Shown one piece after another: positions 34,201 to 45,001 of a DNA stretch of 64,000 nt. The notes under the pieces were generated by a model. That model was not told the origin of the DNA and searched no databases. It worked only from the letters and a program-made list of their open reading frames with translations. The DNA lies in contig CM066914.1 of NCBI GenBank assembly GCA_033964015.1, positions 12,949,831 to 13,013,830 on the forward strand, read 5' to 3'. Both the position numbers and the translations under genes were made by a program. Each line of letters opens with the position of its first letter. Within the stretch, counting starts at the first letter, position 1. Origin of the DNA: Scolanthus callimorphus. Its lineage: Eukaryota; Cnidaria; Anthozoa; Actiniaria; Edwardsiidae.

Positions 34201-36013
34201 TTGAAAGAGGAAAACCATAAAAAGAAGAAAAACCAACTTAGATCCATGGAAAATTTCCATCAAGATAATGATAAAACAACAAATCAATGATAAAAGTGTA
34301 CTCTGATATATTTCTGTGATCATGTCATTCCATGTTCGTAAAAGTCCTCCCAAATTCAAAAGTACAGGCCGGGATAATTATTTTGCATTATGTTCCATAG
34401 AACAAAGATAATTTTCCAAACCAATATACTTTGTTTTTCTGGAAATTTCAGAAGGATGGCATTAGTTCTTTTTTGTCCCTGATAGGATGTCTATTTCTGT
34501 CCCACCCATGCAGGATGCTACTGTACCTTAGTGTCAGTTTGAGCTGGAGGTTCAGTGGTAGTTGGCCCAACAGCTATGTGTGTCCTGTCAACACATGCAC
34601 ACTACAAAACAAACAAAGCAAAAATGTGTTGATGTTTTACAGCCTCTGTGACTTTCAAATTTGCTACATGAAAGAGTAGACTAGAAGCAAACAGATTTGT
34701 AGTAGTTGGAGATTTTACTATACCAATGAAATTTTTTCAAAGTCAAAGCATATAAAATTCCTGTACACTGTAGCAAGGAGTGGCGCAAACCTGAAAATCG
34801 ACAAGATACGTATTTTCACTCCCAGTAGAAATAAATCTCTGTCCAGTCTAAAGTGTCAATAGTCTGACATCATGATGGTAATGTTTTGTGCAAAGAGCTG
34901 AAAGTTTGGCAGTGGTAATGCACTGGTCGATTCCAGCAGTGACCACTTTGCTACAGTGTAATATAGCTTTCAACCATGTAATACAGCTTTTGCTGCTGTG
35001 CAGGGGCCAGCTTATATGGTAAAATGACATTACAGTCATATAATAAATGTAAAATATAGAATGCATACAAAATTTTACCCTTGCATTTAATTAACACTTA
35101 TTGGATGAGGTTGAGCATGATAGTGAGATTTGGCAATGCCGAGGCGGTGAGAAATCTCACTATCATGTGAAAACCAACTTCAATAATTGTTTTATTATTC
35201 AGCAACCAGGAATTCTTACCTAGCTAAACGAAGTTGATGATGAGGCTTTGCAAGGCGAAACGTTTTTTCAACTTCAGCTTACGTCCATTAGTATTTTCCT
35301 CTTCGTATTCAATTCAAATAGCCATTGTTGATGTTTAGATATCCTGAGCAATGATCTCTCGGCAAAAAGCATAGCAGATTCAACGAGAATATTGGCAAAA
35401 TTGGCTTTTGCCTTTGAAATGAAAACCAAGATGGCGGCCAAACCTATTGGCTTGCCTTATGACATCATTAGAGTGCATCAATCCTAATGTCTGGAGTTTG
35501 ACGTCACGAACTGCATGCCAACATGCTTTCGCTGTGTACTCTTAGCCAATCAGAATCGAGATAGTGGCATGGCTGAATAATAATACACATTATCATTTTT
35601 GCAAAATATTGTCTGATTTAGCCAACTCAGGACTGTGTCCCTTGTCGGCTAAGTATCAGACAATATTCTGCGCAATCTTGCAGGATAATGGTTAACTATT
35701 CTGCTTACAAACAGTACAGTTTGCCCCAAAAGTCTATTAGATTAATTAGACTTTAATACACTGTGAAAAAGGATAAATTTGAATGAATAAATGACCCAAC
35801 CAACATTTGAATGAATGTTGTTTGAATGTATCATAAGGAGGGAACCTCAAAAACCTTGAATCAGGCACAAATATTAGGGAGATCAGATGCCACACAAAAC
35901 CTGAAAGGAATAGGATGAGTTCGTCACTTGACAGGATGTCTGAGTGGAATGGAAGGAGTCCATGCTGTACCCTAGCAAGGAAAGGGCAGAGCCAAACTCA
36001 CCAAATGCGACAT
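22287..36013 (-). CDS. STRAD: STRAD pseudokinase (STE20-related adaptor, LKB1 activator)
   Basis: STRAD binds LKB1 (STK11) and MO25 (CAB39) and activates LKB1 allosterically. Eleven phase-consistent exons, minus strand: 36013-36002, 31097-31001, 29842-29721, 26887-26779, 26180-26057, 25506-25335, 24803-24699, 24334-24140, 23176-23139, 23039-22997, 22442-22287 (TAG). The product is about 390 residues against 431 for human STRADA. Landmarks: glycine loop VIGRGFYNSS; strand-3 lysine in FIVVKRTN; LRSLSHPNIISLHSAFIA; HRGLKGGH in place of the catalytic HRD; HLSGLRKS in place of DFG; WMAPEILRQ; GYDCSADIYSVGILAIELA; a poly-threonine hinge; and the C-terminus IDQWQF, equivalent to the MO25-binding WEF end. 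Loss of HRD and DFG aspartates marks a pseudokinase. The four-codon first exon (MSHL) at 36013 fits phase and donor but is inferred; start could instead be the Met at 31085. Confidence 0.92.
23655..23960. mobile_element. Long palindromic MITE, TTACTGCG tips
   Basis: The arms are over 100 bp: TTACTGCGGTTTTCGTAATT at the left mirrors AATTACGAAAATCGCAGTAA at the right, and inner parts share TCCCGAGTCTTCTCGTCGTT in inverted order. It sits in the STRAD intron between exons 24334-24140 and 23176-23139. A solitary arm of the same family is at about 55650-55722 in CCDC177. Confidence 0.7.
25165..25306. mobile_element. Palindromic element, TTTACCGGCT tips
   Basis: TTTACCGGCT and AGCCGGTAAA close a hairpin whose inner arms carry GAAAAACTGTGACCTCGG and CCTCGGTCACAGTTTTTC, then GGAAAATGTTGACC and GGTCAACATTTTCC. 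It lies 29 bp beyond the donor of the STRAD exon ending at 25335. Confidence 0.7.
25516..25621. repeat. Tandem duplication of a 53-bp unit
   Basis: GATCGTGAGATCATAAACTA and the following bases repeat once with a 53-bp period; only one base (T/G before GCGGAAAA) differs. The first copy starts about 10 bp upstream, in transcript sense, of the STRAD exon at 25506, so it supplies part of that exon's acceptor region. Confidence 0.8.
26324..26525. mobile_element. Hairpin MITE, AATAGACC family, copy 2
   Basis: AATAGACCTTTTCCG at left mirrors GGAAAGGTCTATT at right; inner arms share GGGGGCCCTGTGGTTTTG and the complement. It is in the STRAD intron upstream of the exon 26180-26057. Confidence 0.65.
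27503..28962. repeat. Satellite array, 121-bp unit, twelve copies
   Basis: Twelve head-to-tail copies of a 121-bp unit fill a STRAD intron. Copies are almost identical: the visible variants are a C-to-T change giving ACCTAGG in two adjacent units near 27897 and 28018, and a G-to-T change giving GCATGCTCATT near 28389. Each unit carries two overlapping palindromes, CCTTGTGT-ATCA-ACACAAGG and ATCAACAC-AAG-GTGTTGAT. The array ends abruptly in ACACAAGG followed by unique sequence. Repeated 61-codon open frames on the minus strand are a consequence of the repeat and are not genes. Confidence 0.95.
29331..29639. mobile_element. MITE with AGGCC ends and TTA duplication
   Basis: Left AGGCCCGTTTTGCTG and right TGTAAACCGGCCT are inverted tips, with inner arms GGCGATTTTTCTCGC and GCGAGAAAAATCGCC. 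TTA stands on both sides (29328-29330, 29640-29642), as in PIF/Harbinger elements. It ends about 80 bp from the STRAD exon 29842-29721. Confidence 0.75.
29905..30609. mobile_element. Inverted-repeat element with TTAA duplication and an inner palindrome
   Basis: GGTATGAGTATACCTTTG at the left and CAAAGGTATACTCATACC at the right are inverted copies flanked by TTAA (29901-29904, 30610-30613). Inside, about 30180-30350, is a second palindrome built on GGTGTGCGGGATT / AATCCCGCACACC. It begins about 60 bp from the STRAD exon 29842-29721, in its intron. Confidence 0.75.
31098..36001. other. STRAD first intron, AT-rich, little structure
   Basis: No further exon or recognisable gene was found in this 4.9-kb stretch on either strand. 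Much of 31.7-34.8 kb is simple AT-rich DNA. At about 35090-35600 short inverted pieces such as TTATTATTCAGC and GCTGAATAATAA suggest one decayed palindromic element. Confidence 0.5.
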
Positions 36014-36130
36014 GAATCCATTTAGCGTTTGCAGACGAACCTTGAGTAGTCTGATCTCATACTTGTTATGTATTGCTTCCTCCCATTCAATCAACTGCAA
36101 CTCTTTGTGTTGCCGCTCAAAACCGCCGCG

Positions 36131-36141
36131 CCGCCATTTTG
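36131..36141 (-). promoter_or_regulatory. YY1-like AAAATGGCGGC motif in the presumed STRAD promoter
   Basis: The minus strand reads CAAAATGGCGGC within a CG-rich patch about 120 bp upstream of the inferred STRAD start codon. The motif resembles the YY1 element common near animal transcription starts. Its ATG opens a seven-codon frame (MAARRF, stop), so it is not the STRAD start. Role is inferred. Confidence 0.4.
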
Positions 36142-36430
36142 AAAGCCCGTCCTTCCTTTTTGTCGAAAACTAAAACTTGCAAGGCGCTTTCAGCTTTCAG
36201 CAGCGGTTCTTGATATGCTTAGGACACGAAGAAGATATGGTGAATGTGATTTGAGAGTTTAAAGCTAGGAATTTGAGTAAATTAGTGAGAAATTTGTTGG
36301 CGGTAAAAACAACCTGGTGAAAAACACGGTGTCCTTCAAGTGGGAAACCGCTGTGCAAATCTACCGTATCAAGGTATGACGTAACTATTTGATATAAATA
36401 CTATACTGTCACTCATCATTGTCAGCCAAG

Positions 36431-36502
36431 TCCTCGGTAGTATAGTGGTGAGTATCCCCGCCTGTCACGCGGGAGACCGGGGTTCGATTCCCCGCCGGGG
36501 AG
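36431..36502 (+). tRNA. tRNA-Asp (GTC)
   Basis: A 72-base intronless nuclear tRNA. The acceptor arm pairs TCCTCGG with CCGGGGA, with G as discriminator at 36502. The anticodon GTC is at 36464-36466 in the loop CCTGTCACG. The A box (TAGTATAGTGG) and B box (GGTTCGATTCC) are intact and the T-arm pairs cleanly. A T run at 36509-36516 can end Pol III transcription. It lies between the divergent STRAD and aldo/keto reductase promoters. Confidence 0.97.
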
Positions 36503-36508
36503 GCTAAT

Positions 36509-36516
36509 ATTTTTTT
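36509..36516 (+). terminator. Pol III T-run terminator of tRNA-Asp
   Basis: Eight T residues begin seven bases after the mature tRNA 3' end, the usual position and form for RNA polymerase III termination. Confidence 0.75.
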
Positions 36517-36648
36517 TTCTTATCTTCCTTCTCCCTTTTTGGCCTTCTGCTCAACATTACTACATGAAAATAAAATGAAAGTGTTACAGTTTTTAGCAAG
36601 AGTGGATTAACGGGCCCAAGAGTTAGAATCTTTCGTACAGTATTTGTC

Positions 36649-36950
36649 CACATCACAGTCAGCAAAGTGTCTATTTTTAGATTTGAATTTCGCGCGCGAA
36701 AGTATTCGAATGCTCGTATACCCAATACACAACAAATAGAGAATATCCTACCTTATCTTTGCGACTTTAAAGGTTTTTCGATTGATCTGCGATTTATTTT
36801 AGGCTGGATCTCACGACTGTTTGCGTGGCGAGAAAGTGGGAACCCTGTGGATGACGAATTTTCGCGGCGATTCGCGGCAATCCTAGCTCTAAAAATAGAC
36901 ACTTTTCTGACTGTGATTCGGGCGTACATAGTAAATATGGAAACTCTTGG
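36649..36950. mobile_element. Inverted-repeat MITE, CACAGTCAG family
   Basis: CACAGTCAGCAAAGTGTCTA on the left and TAGACACTTTTCTGACTGTG on the right are inverted copies, flanked by further weak complementarity. Termini are approximate. It lies between tRNA-Asp and the aldo/keto reductase start. Confidence 0.6.
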
Positions 36951-37252
36951 TAATCCACTCTTGATTTTAGCCATCTAATTAGAACTGCAGACCATGGAAT
37001 GACTTCTTGCAGTCAGTAAAAACGTACAAGACCGGCGAGAGGATGGCTAGGCTACGTTGTTTTCGACCCTTTGTGTGGTCGAAACATATGTTACTTGATA
37101 AAAAAAAAATGCAAAAAGACAGAAAAACAACAACAATTCAATAAAAGTATAAATAAAGATTGTTGTTTGATAAAAAAAAAAACAACGGAAAAAAGCCTGG
37201 TAACGAACTTGTATTTTCCACAGCGACCCCACTTTGTGGCAGGACGAGCAAA

Positions 37253-40200
37253 ATGGCGGACTCGACGAGTTTTGGGTGAGTTCTGATAACAATGTTGGTT
37301 TTAGCTTTGAAATACAGTATATCCTGTAAGATACGAGGCCTACTGCAAACACAAATTTGCTAAAATGATTCATTGCAAGAAGCATGTCTTGATTTTATAC
37401 TATAGTACGGACTTTGATGGCCTCCTTTTCCGGGACTTTTGAAAAGGAGATGACAGCCGAAATAAAATGAACCCTTGATTCGTCCACTTACATTTTACAA
37501 TGTAACCGAGATCACTGGGTAAACTTTGCAAATCTGTGTGGAGGTGCATATGAAATTATGTGGCCTATTCAGGGGCGTAGCCAGGATTTGAGAAAGGGGG
37601 AGGGGGGTCACATCTGTACAAATGTGTGGTGCCCTCTTTTCCAGCTTACCAAATTTTTTCTTAATGTTTACTGTAATTTCCTTCTAAAAAAGGGGGGTCG
37701 CAGGCACCCCAGCCTTCCCCCCTTACACCCCTGCTAGTGCATGCATTGCATAAACTGGGGGTTGGGGTAGGTGGGTTGGGGTGACCCCTTTTCATCAAGT
37801 TTTTCATCTATAGCTGCTTTTCAGAGAGGAGACTGAATCAAAATCTGGTAATTTAGCACCAAATGTTGATCCATTTCAAGACATCAGGCGCAGGTTGTTC
37901 AAAGGTGGATTAAATTTAAACCAGGTTTAGTTCTGAACAAATCCATCGAGTCACCATGGTAATTAATCCTGGATTAGTGCTAAACCACTTTCGAGCAACC
38001 GGACCCAGAGGCCTAAAATTTCAAACTTTTCCTTGGTGAGCACACCCCAAATTACCATTTGCATCTTTGCTTGATTATAGTTCTGAGCTGCCCATTACAT
38101 ATGTTGAAGGCTTCCATGATAAACAATCAGCAGCGTCCATGAAGTACCATACTCTTGGAAAAACAGGATTGCAGGTCTCAGTTTTGAGTTTTGGTAAGAC
38201 ATTTGTTGAAAAAATGTTCTGGTCCAAAGCCAGCCATGTAAAATGGCAATTTTTGGATGCATATATTTTCAAGTGATTTTCGTAATAGTTTCAAAGATGA
38301 CTGGTTGGGGTATTTTAGCTAAAATACACTACCTCTCACTGAAGTCCACATATCAGAAACGTCAACTCTCCAGGCTTTGCCTTTCCCTGCTAGCAGAGGC
38401 CACTTCTTGAAGTGGTCTCTGCACACAAATGTCACAACTGTTTTACAAGAATGGTGTCAGTGTCTTTGCCTCGAAAACAGCATGCGATTCACAAGTGATT
38501 TTTTGTTCAATGACCAACACACAACATTTTGCTCAAATTTCTATAGAAAATAAAACGATCTCCAGCAAATTCTCAAAAGCTGCGTTTAAGAGCCTTTAAA
38601 TTGAGTAAACGAGTCATTAAAGGATACAAAAAGTGATTTTGTGCAAGTTGTAGAGCAGATAAATTGATGTTTTCTTGCTCACGCACAAATAAAACTTGAT
38701 CGACCAGTTTCTCCAAGCGCAATGCCATTTTCTGCGCGACAGAGAAATGACATTTGTGTGCAGAGGCTACTTTTGCATTTGAAAAACACAAGAAACAGTA
38801 AAAGAAAATGCAGAGAGATAAAAAGTAGCCTCTGCTCGCAGGGAAGGTTTGCCATACATTTTACAATGGAAAATTGGTCAGGAAATTTTGTAATTTCAAG
38901 GTGGTCTCCTGATATTTTTTAGTCCTGGGGTTGATGTCCCTGACAGATTGTGAATTGTCCTTTTTAAACACTATAGGAGCATCATCATTAGGAGGCGTAT
39001 TCCATGCTGTGAAAGAGGAGGAGTCCATCCAAGTGGTTCATCATGCATTGAAGTCTGGCATTAACTATATTGATACAGCACCATGGTACGGCCATGGGAA
39101 ATCAGAGCAAGTATTGGGAAAGGTATAGAAAACCGAAAACCGTGTACAAAGTGTTACACCTCCAAGACCACATCTTGCAGACCTGGGAAATGTGATTCCA
39201 AAATTTATTCATACCCTTCCCACAGGAGTGGTTTGAGACATGGCACCCCCAGGGGGGGGGGTACTCCCTTACAAGAGCTCTACAGGTATGTGCTGCCAAA
39301 TGGGGTCCCGATTTCTTCCTCCAGCCGATAGAACAGGGTATCATTTAGAAACCGTCCACTAGAACGGGGTGTGATAATGAAGACCACCCAGGCATCTTCA
39401 AGGAAGCCATCACGTATTGTTTTATTAAATGTAAAGAATTCAACAAGCCTTGACATTCTATTACAGGTGCAAAAAATTGAATGGGGTATCTATTCTTTTA
39501 AAAATATTTTTGGAACGGGGTGCGCATTTGAAATTCGCAGCGGCACATACCTACCCTATATCAACCAAGTACCCCCCCCCCCCCTCCACCCATCTAGAAT
39601 TTCCAGTCCCTGCTGTGGGGAGGGCATGGATTTTTTCTGCAATCACACATTCCTAAAAATAAAATGCAAATTAATTATTAATTCTTGGCAGTAATGCACA
39701 GGGGTAGTCAGGCTATGCCCAGGGGAGAGGTACTCCCTATATTCAGAGGGTACTTACTAGGTAACCATCATATTTTTCAGGGGTTAAAATCGGTGATCTG
39801 GTATTTTTTAGGGGTTTTCTGAACAAAAGTGGTACAGTGATAAAAATCTGGTATTTTTAGGGGTTCTTTGAACTACCCATAAATTGCAAGCATAATTGGT
39901 ACGCATAAATTGCATGTAATTGTTCTCTATGTAAACAGGCTCTCAAAGGAATCCCAAGAGAAGCCTATATTTTGTCTACAAAGGTATGTGCTACTGGATT
40001 CTGTATTTGGATTCTTTACCTCCATGGATGATCAGAGCATTTCCTACAGGCTTCCCACACATAATCATCATAACGCTATAGACTGCTAGTAGTCATTAAA
40101 ATGAGAATATTGTTATATCAAAGAAGGACTTGGACAAGTTGTCTAATCGGTGAGGGTTGAAGGGTAACACCTGCAGACCGTGCAAACGTTTCCTTTCCCT

Positions 40201-42064
40201 AAATGTGTCTTGTGTTTCCCTCTAAGTAAAGAAATTGCATGATGTTCCATATGTTACAGGTTGGACGTTACAAACCAGAAGTAGATCAAATGTTTGATTT
40301 CTCTGCTGAAAGAGTCACCAGAAGTGTTGATGAGAGTCTAGAAAGGCTTGGCTTAGATTACATAGATATTATTCAGGTAACACAATTATGATTTACCAGC
40401 TAGTAAAAACTTATTATTAATTATTAATCAAATTTGTTATTTTCATATTTTTGTATTTCAAAATTAATCAAATTGTTATTTTCATATTTTTGTATTTCAA
40501 ACTCAAGGTTCATGATATGGAGTTTGCACCCTCCCTTGATGTCATTATAAATGAGACTCTTCCAGCCTTGCAAAAGGTAAAACATGTATTCCTGAAAAGG
40601 ATTGGAAATTCCAGAGGGGTGGGGACCTCAATTTTCCTTTTATTCCCCATACAATCTCAGTATTTTTCGCTGAAAATTCTAGAGGGGTGGGGTCATCTCA
40701 AACCCCTTCCATTGGAGGGGTACCTATGTATGATTGCTGGATTGAATTGGAATCAGACAATGTTCATTTCCATATTCCATATAAGCACCCCTATGTTTTT
40801 TAAGCTTCCTGCGTCCCTCTTTGTAAGCAAAGCATTGTGTCTTTTGCATCAGGATGAGGATCCTAGTAAGCACCATCTTTTCCAATAAGCAAAGCTTCTT
40901 TGATCAAGACAAAGCACACAATAAAGTCATAACCTAAAGTTATTAAAATACATCATTTTGCAGGTGAAAGAGCAAGGAAGGGTTAAATTTATTGGTATAA
41001 CAGGGTATCCATTGGAAAATTTCAGGTAAATCAAGAAAGTGGTTATAATGTGTTGATGTCTTTACTGCTGTGGACTATGTGAAAGTGAAGGATCTCTTTC
41101 TCCCTTTACTTTTTTCAGGACAGTGATAAACAAAAGTACAGTACCTATTGATACAATATTAACATACTGCCACTGTTCAATGCATGATGTAGGCCTACTA
41201 GAATATCTACCATTTTTCAAGGTCTGTTATATCATCAGCAGTAAATTATTTTTGTCTTCTTTACTTAATTGGCCTTGATGTTTATAACTGATGTAATTCC
41301 TCTGATTGCTGGTTATAGTCTCTGTGCAAGTATTTTGATGTTTGAGTGATGTTTTTGAAGAGGGACTTATAGAACAGGGGTGCTAAACCATAGAATTCTA
41401 TGAATGAGGTTCAAACATGAAATCAATTTTATTTAAGGTGAACATTATGTATGACAATTGTAATATGCTTGTTTGTAGGAACATGGTGTTGGGTTAATTA
41501 ATGCATCTCCAGTTTCAATGGGACTTTTAACTGAACGGGGTCCTCCATCATGGCACCCAGCAACTGCAGAAACACGGGACAAATGCAGAGAAGCAGCTAT
41601 TTACTGCCAGGTAAAGTAATGAGCATTGAGTTGGAAGGTATGATGTATCCTCCAACTGATGAGGCATTCTTTGATTCTATTCTCTAAGAGCCAAAATGTT
41701 GATATATCAAAGTTAGCACTGCACTTCACTTTGCACATGGAGGGCTTGCCTACTACACTCATCAGTACAACAAGCATGATCAACCTCCAGAAGAACATAG
41801 ACGCAGTTTCAGAGGAGTTGACGGATAAGGAGAAACATGCCCTGGAACATGTCAGAAACAAGTAAGTGGTGACTTTATATGCAAAGCAAAAGGGTCCCCT
41901 CCATCATTGATGCCATAAAAAGGCACCCACTGCTGCATTTTAGTTCTCAATTGGGCATATAGTTATAATGTTTTCTTTCCATTCATAGCATCTTCAAGCC
42001 AGCTGGCAATTTATCATGGGAAGGAATAGAAGTGCAAAACTACAAGGAAAAGTTAAAAGCATAG
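37253..42064 (+). CDS. Aldo/keto reductase, L-galactose dehydrogenase type
   Basis: NAD(P)-dependent sugar oxidoreductase of the AKR fold. Eleven phase-consistent exons: 37253-37275, 38081-38193, 38977-39122, 39939-39983, 40260-40376, 40508-40576, 40964-41025, 41119-41221, 41479-41610, 41689-41861 and 41989-42064 (TAG), giving 352 residues. The start ATGGCGGACTCG is at 37253; the AKR domain begins MKYHTLGKTGLQVSVLSFG. The expected tetrad is visible: Asp and Tyr in YIDTAPWYG, Lys in AYILSTK, His in IIQVHDME. Closest remembered relatives are plant L-galactose dehydrogenase: shared VGRYK, FDFSAERV-RS-DESLERL-LDY-DI, KFIGITGYPL, SYCH/TYCH, ASP-MGLLTE-GPP-WHPA. Animals also have this family; the in vivo substrate in corals is unknown to me, and aldose oxidation is inferred. 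Introns hold copies of two MITE families. Confidence 0.9.
37570..37733. mobile_element. MITE, CAGGGGCGTAGCCAG family, copy 3 (short)
   Basis: Starts CAGGGGCGTAGCCAG and ends TTACACCCCTG. Flanks CTATT (37565-37569) and CTAGT (37734-37738) fit a 5-bp target duplication with one mismatch. In the first intron of the aldo/keto reductase gene. Confidence 0.65.
38382..38846. mobile_element. MITE, CTTCCCTGCGAGCAGAGGC family, full copy
   Basis: TTTCCCTGCTAGCAGAGGC at the left mirrors GCCTCTGCTCGCAGGGAAG at the right, and CTCTGCACACAAATGTCA recurs inverted just inside both arms. Located in the aldo/keto reductase intron before exon 38977-39122. The reverse-orientation relative is at 13887-14240, and a short hairpin of the same type (CTGCTCGGAG...CAGCAGGGT) may lie at about 62370-62415. 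Confidence 0.7.
39238..39590. repeat. Intronic repeat with G- and C-run ends
   Basis: A G run leading into GGTACTCCC at the left and AAGTACCCC leading into a C run at the right suggest an inverted-repeat element. Related fragments with GGTACTCCCTA and AGGGGTTTTCTGAAC appear at about 39715-39880, and AGAGGGGTGGGG fragments at 40610-40730. Boundaries are not firm. Confidence 0.4.
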
Positions 42065-42959
42065 GACGAAGAATTCATTGTTCAATTCTTACATGCAAGG
42101 GTGGCCACACAGTATAGGTAGGTTTTACTATAGGGTTTTGAGAAAAGGGTAAATTATAGAACATAAGCAAATCATCATAGTGAATCACGAACTTACAAGA
42201 GTCACATAAACATGATTTTATTTGCAAAAAGCATCCTCTCAGGTTCAAAAATATTACACCCATTGTTTTAAGAATCCTTGGGATGTACTCCCAAGGTTTA
42301 GCTATGGTATGGACTAGTACAAGTATAAAATGCATAAAATATGAAACAAATCTAATTAATAAATAGCAGTAAACATGTAAATTCTGTTTTGAGGGATTGT
42401 GTGATTCCAGAAATAACCCATACTTGTTTTCCCATCATGGAGGGAATTTCCCAATCCCCTGGAATTTCCAGTGGAAAATAAGAGGTGTATTGACCCTCTT
42501 TAATTTTGCAATTATGGATCTTTTCTGATTTGTTTTTAGCTTCAGGCTGCAGACATTAGTTAGCACATTCAGACTGAAATGTTGGCAGGACTTCTCTTAT
42601 AAAACATAAAATATATTTCCTCCTCTAAAATGATATTGTGCTCTAATTTTAAATATTTTAGAAGTCTGTTTAAAACAACTATGAGTCATGGAATCATAGT
42701 TTTCTAAATAACTATGAGGTTTTAAATAACTACAATATAATGGCACCTTACAACCCTATTAGATTTGACTTCACTGAGAACCAAGGCTAGAACTGGCCAA
42801 AACTCTGGGAGAGCTGTTGGCAGGTTGAGATAAAACCTGAGTGCAGTTAGGCCTCATCCTTGGGGACCTGACTTGTTTACAATCCTGCAACACACTGGAT
42901 CCCTCAGAGGATGGTTAGGCCTTGGCTTTTTTTCCATCTGTAGCACCTCCTGGAAGTGA
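42065..42959. other. Intergenic between two convergent genes
   Basis: Separates the aldo/keto reductase stop (+) from the stop of the unrecognised gene (-). No exon or clear repeat was found; it should hold both 3' UTRs. Confidence 0.5.
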
Positions 42960-45001
42960 CTATATCCTAGTGGACTCATCCCTACTATGGTCAGTCACTT
43001 CAAGCCAGTCAACCGTTTTATGATCATAAATATCAGGCCTGATTATTGGCTCAATCTTGTCTCTTTCTGGACACCAGGGCAGCTGCTTCTCTATCTGATG
43101 CATAAGAGCACGGTCTGTTGGGGGGCCTTTCCTGTATGGCTACAGAGAGAAATGGACAGACTATTAGTTCAGAGCAGTTTATTAACAGCTGCACGCAGGC
43201 TAGGATTTCTCCTCAAATTGTAATGCTAGTCAAAAAACTGCACTCACATTCATGCAGATGTCACTCTTTTCACAGGGGATAATGAACAAGCATCTTAAAA
43301 TAATCAGTTTTGATTTCTTCTGTTTAACTGGCTTATTTTTAATCAAAGACAGACAAATAGGCTTACCCCTTTTGGTAACAGGAGAGTGACATCCCAGTGA
43401 GGGCTGGGAGGCTTGTAGGAGATCATCTGTTTATGGTAACCATCTGGACTTTGCATCTGAAGATCTTTGTATGCTGTGAAAATGATCAAATGTTGCATGT
43501 TATATACAATGCAATGCAGAAAGCAGGCCTTGCTGAACAAAACTGACCAATCAGATTTGGCATGAAAACAATCAATCCTTACTAAGTTTGTCCTACCATA
43601 AGTTTATATTATCTGCTTCCCATTTTTTTTTTTAATCCCTGGGAATGTTAAGGGGACTTTTGTAAACCGAAATAATGCTCTATGGCTGCAGTTCATAATG
43701 TGAAAAGCAAAGTTATTATAATCTTGAAGATTTACAGCAAGTAGAGGGAGGGACATCATTTCAACAATTCTCTACAATTTCTTTTTGCCTTTTGTGATGT
43801 CTAATGAATGCAACTTACTTTCACAAAGCACTCTCAGTCCATTTGCCTTAGCCTGTAGCCCTTGTGGGTCATGCTCATAAGATGTCTCAAATTCTGGATT
43901 GCCATACTGACTTGGAGGCACCAACTAAATGGGAACAAAACAAAAAACAAGATCAACAGCAAATTTCAATTTTGTTCAAATGTTTTCAATTTTCATGAAA
44001 TTGTCTATTTCATCTATTTGAGTACTGACTTCCATTTGAAGTACAAACTTAATGGAAAAAATTCAACAAAATACAGGATTAACAGCAAATTTCAGTTTTT
44101 GCTCAAATGTTTTCAATTTTTATGAAAAAATTGCCTATTTCGTCAGTCGGCATGTTATTCTAAAAATAGATATTTGATTAAAGGTGCAAGAAATTAAGTA
44201 AATACTAAATAATTCACAGGAATCAACACCTGATGGTCATTACCGGGGAAATCCCACTAAAACACTTGTCACTAGATTGATTGTTATAGCAAGTGTATGA
44301 TCAACTTAAAACGCCCAGAAAAGACTTTTCGGATTCCTTTTAACAAAACTAAAAGAGAAACTAAAAAAAGTCGTTACGTCAGTAAAACTTTATCAACACT
44401 TAAATGGTTTCTTAAAAACATCACAATTTTGTTACAAAGCGCACCGACGGGGCGCACAGATAAGGTATCAAATACTTACCGGTCTAAAATCGTCCCCTCT
44501 AAACTGGTGCGGTCCTGGGGTCTTGTACGGCCCTGGGTTGAATTTCCCGTCTCTTATAAACATAGCCTTAGCAGTGCTAGAATCAGGAATTCTGAAGGAT
44601 GTCACAAAAGCTGTTTTAGCCCCCGAATCTTTTTGTAGTATCTTAGGCAACGGTACGCGCTCAAACGCCACTTTCTCTCTCTTTAATTCGCGTTGCTTTC
44701 TTCTCCATTCGTCCTCGTTGTAGCCTTTAAGCATGGACTCCTTTGTGTTCCTTTTCGGAGGTTTGGGCTGGTACAGTTGTAATCTAAAATCTGGCGGCTG
44801 AATGTCCCAAACTGTGCTTTCCTCGAGTGTCCTTCGTTCACGTTGTTTATCTCTAGCTCGCTTCGATTCAAGAAAGCAATCACTTCTAGATCTCAGTAGG
44901 CTTTTAGCTGCATCGAAGTCAATCAGAGCTTGAAAGCTAAAAGGTGAATTGAGAGACGCAGAAGTAGCACTAGGAATTCTCGGTCGTTGTTTCTGAGGCA
45001 T
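42960..45001 (-). CDS. Unrecognised conserved-looking four-exon protein
   Basis: Four exons join in phase: 45001-44480, 43924-43819, 43473-43367 and 43139-42960 (TAG), giving 304 residues. I do not recognise the family. There is no signal peptide or membrane segment. The N-terminal third is basic and arginine-rich (SKRARDKQRERRTLEES), followed by an EDEWRRKQRELKREK helix. Proline-rich motifs follow: GKFNPGPYKTPGPHQFRG, SYKPPSPHWDVTLLLPKG and IEPIIRPDIYDHKTVDWLEV. The PGPY phrase and overall style recall small axonemal microtubule-inner proteins, but that is a weak analogy. Consistent codon frame across four exons, good splice sites and in-phase joins argue that it is a real gene. The ATG at 45001 is the first in frame. 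Confidence 0.75.
43919..44150. repeat. Imperfect tandem duplication in an intron
   Basis: AACAGCAAATTTCA followed by GTTTTCAATTTTCATGAAA recurs about 120 bp later with small changes. It overlaps the acceptor end of the exon starting at 43924 and extends into the intron. Confidence 0.55.
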
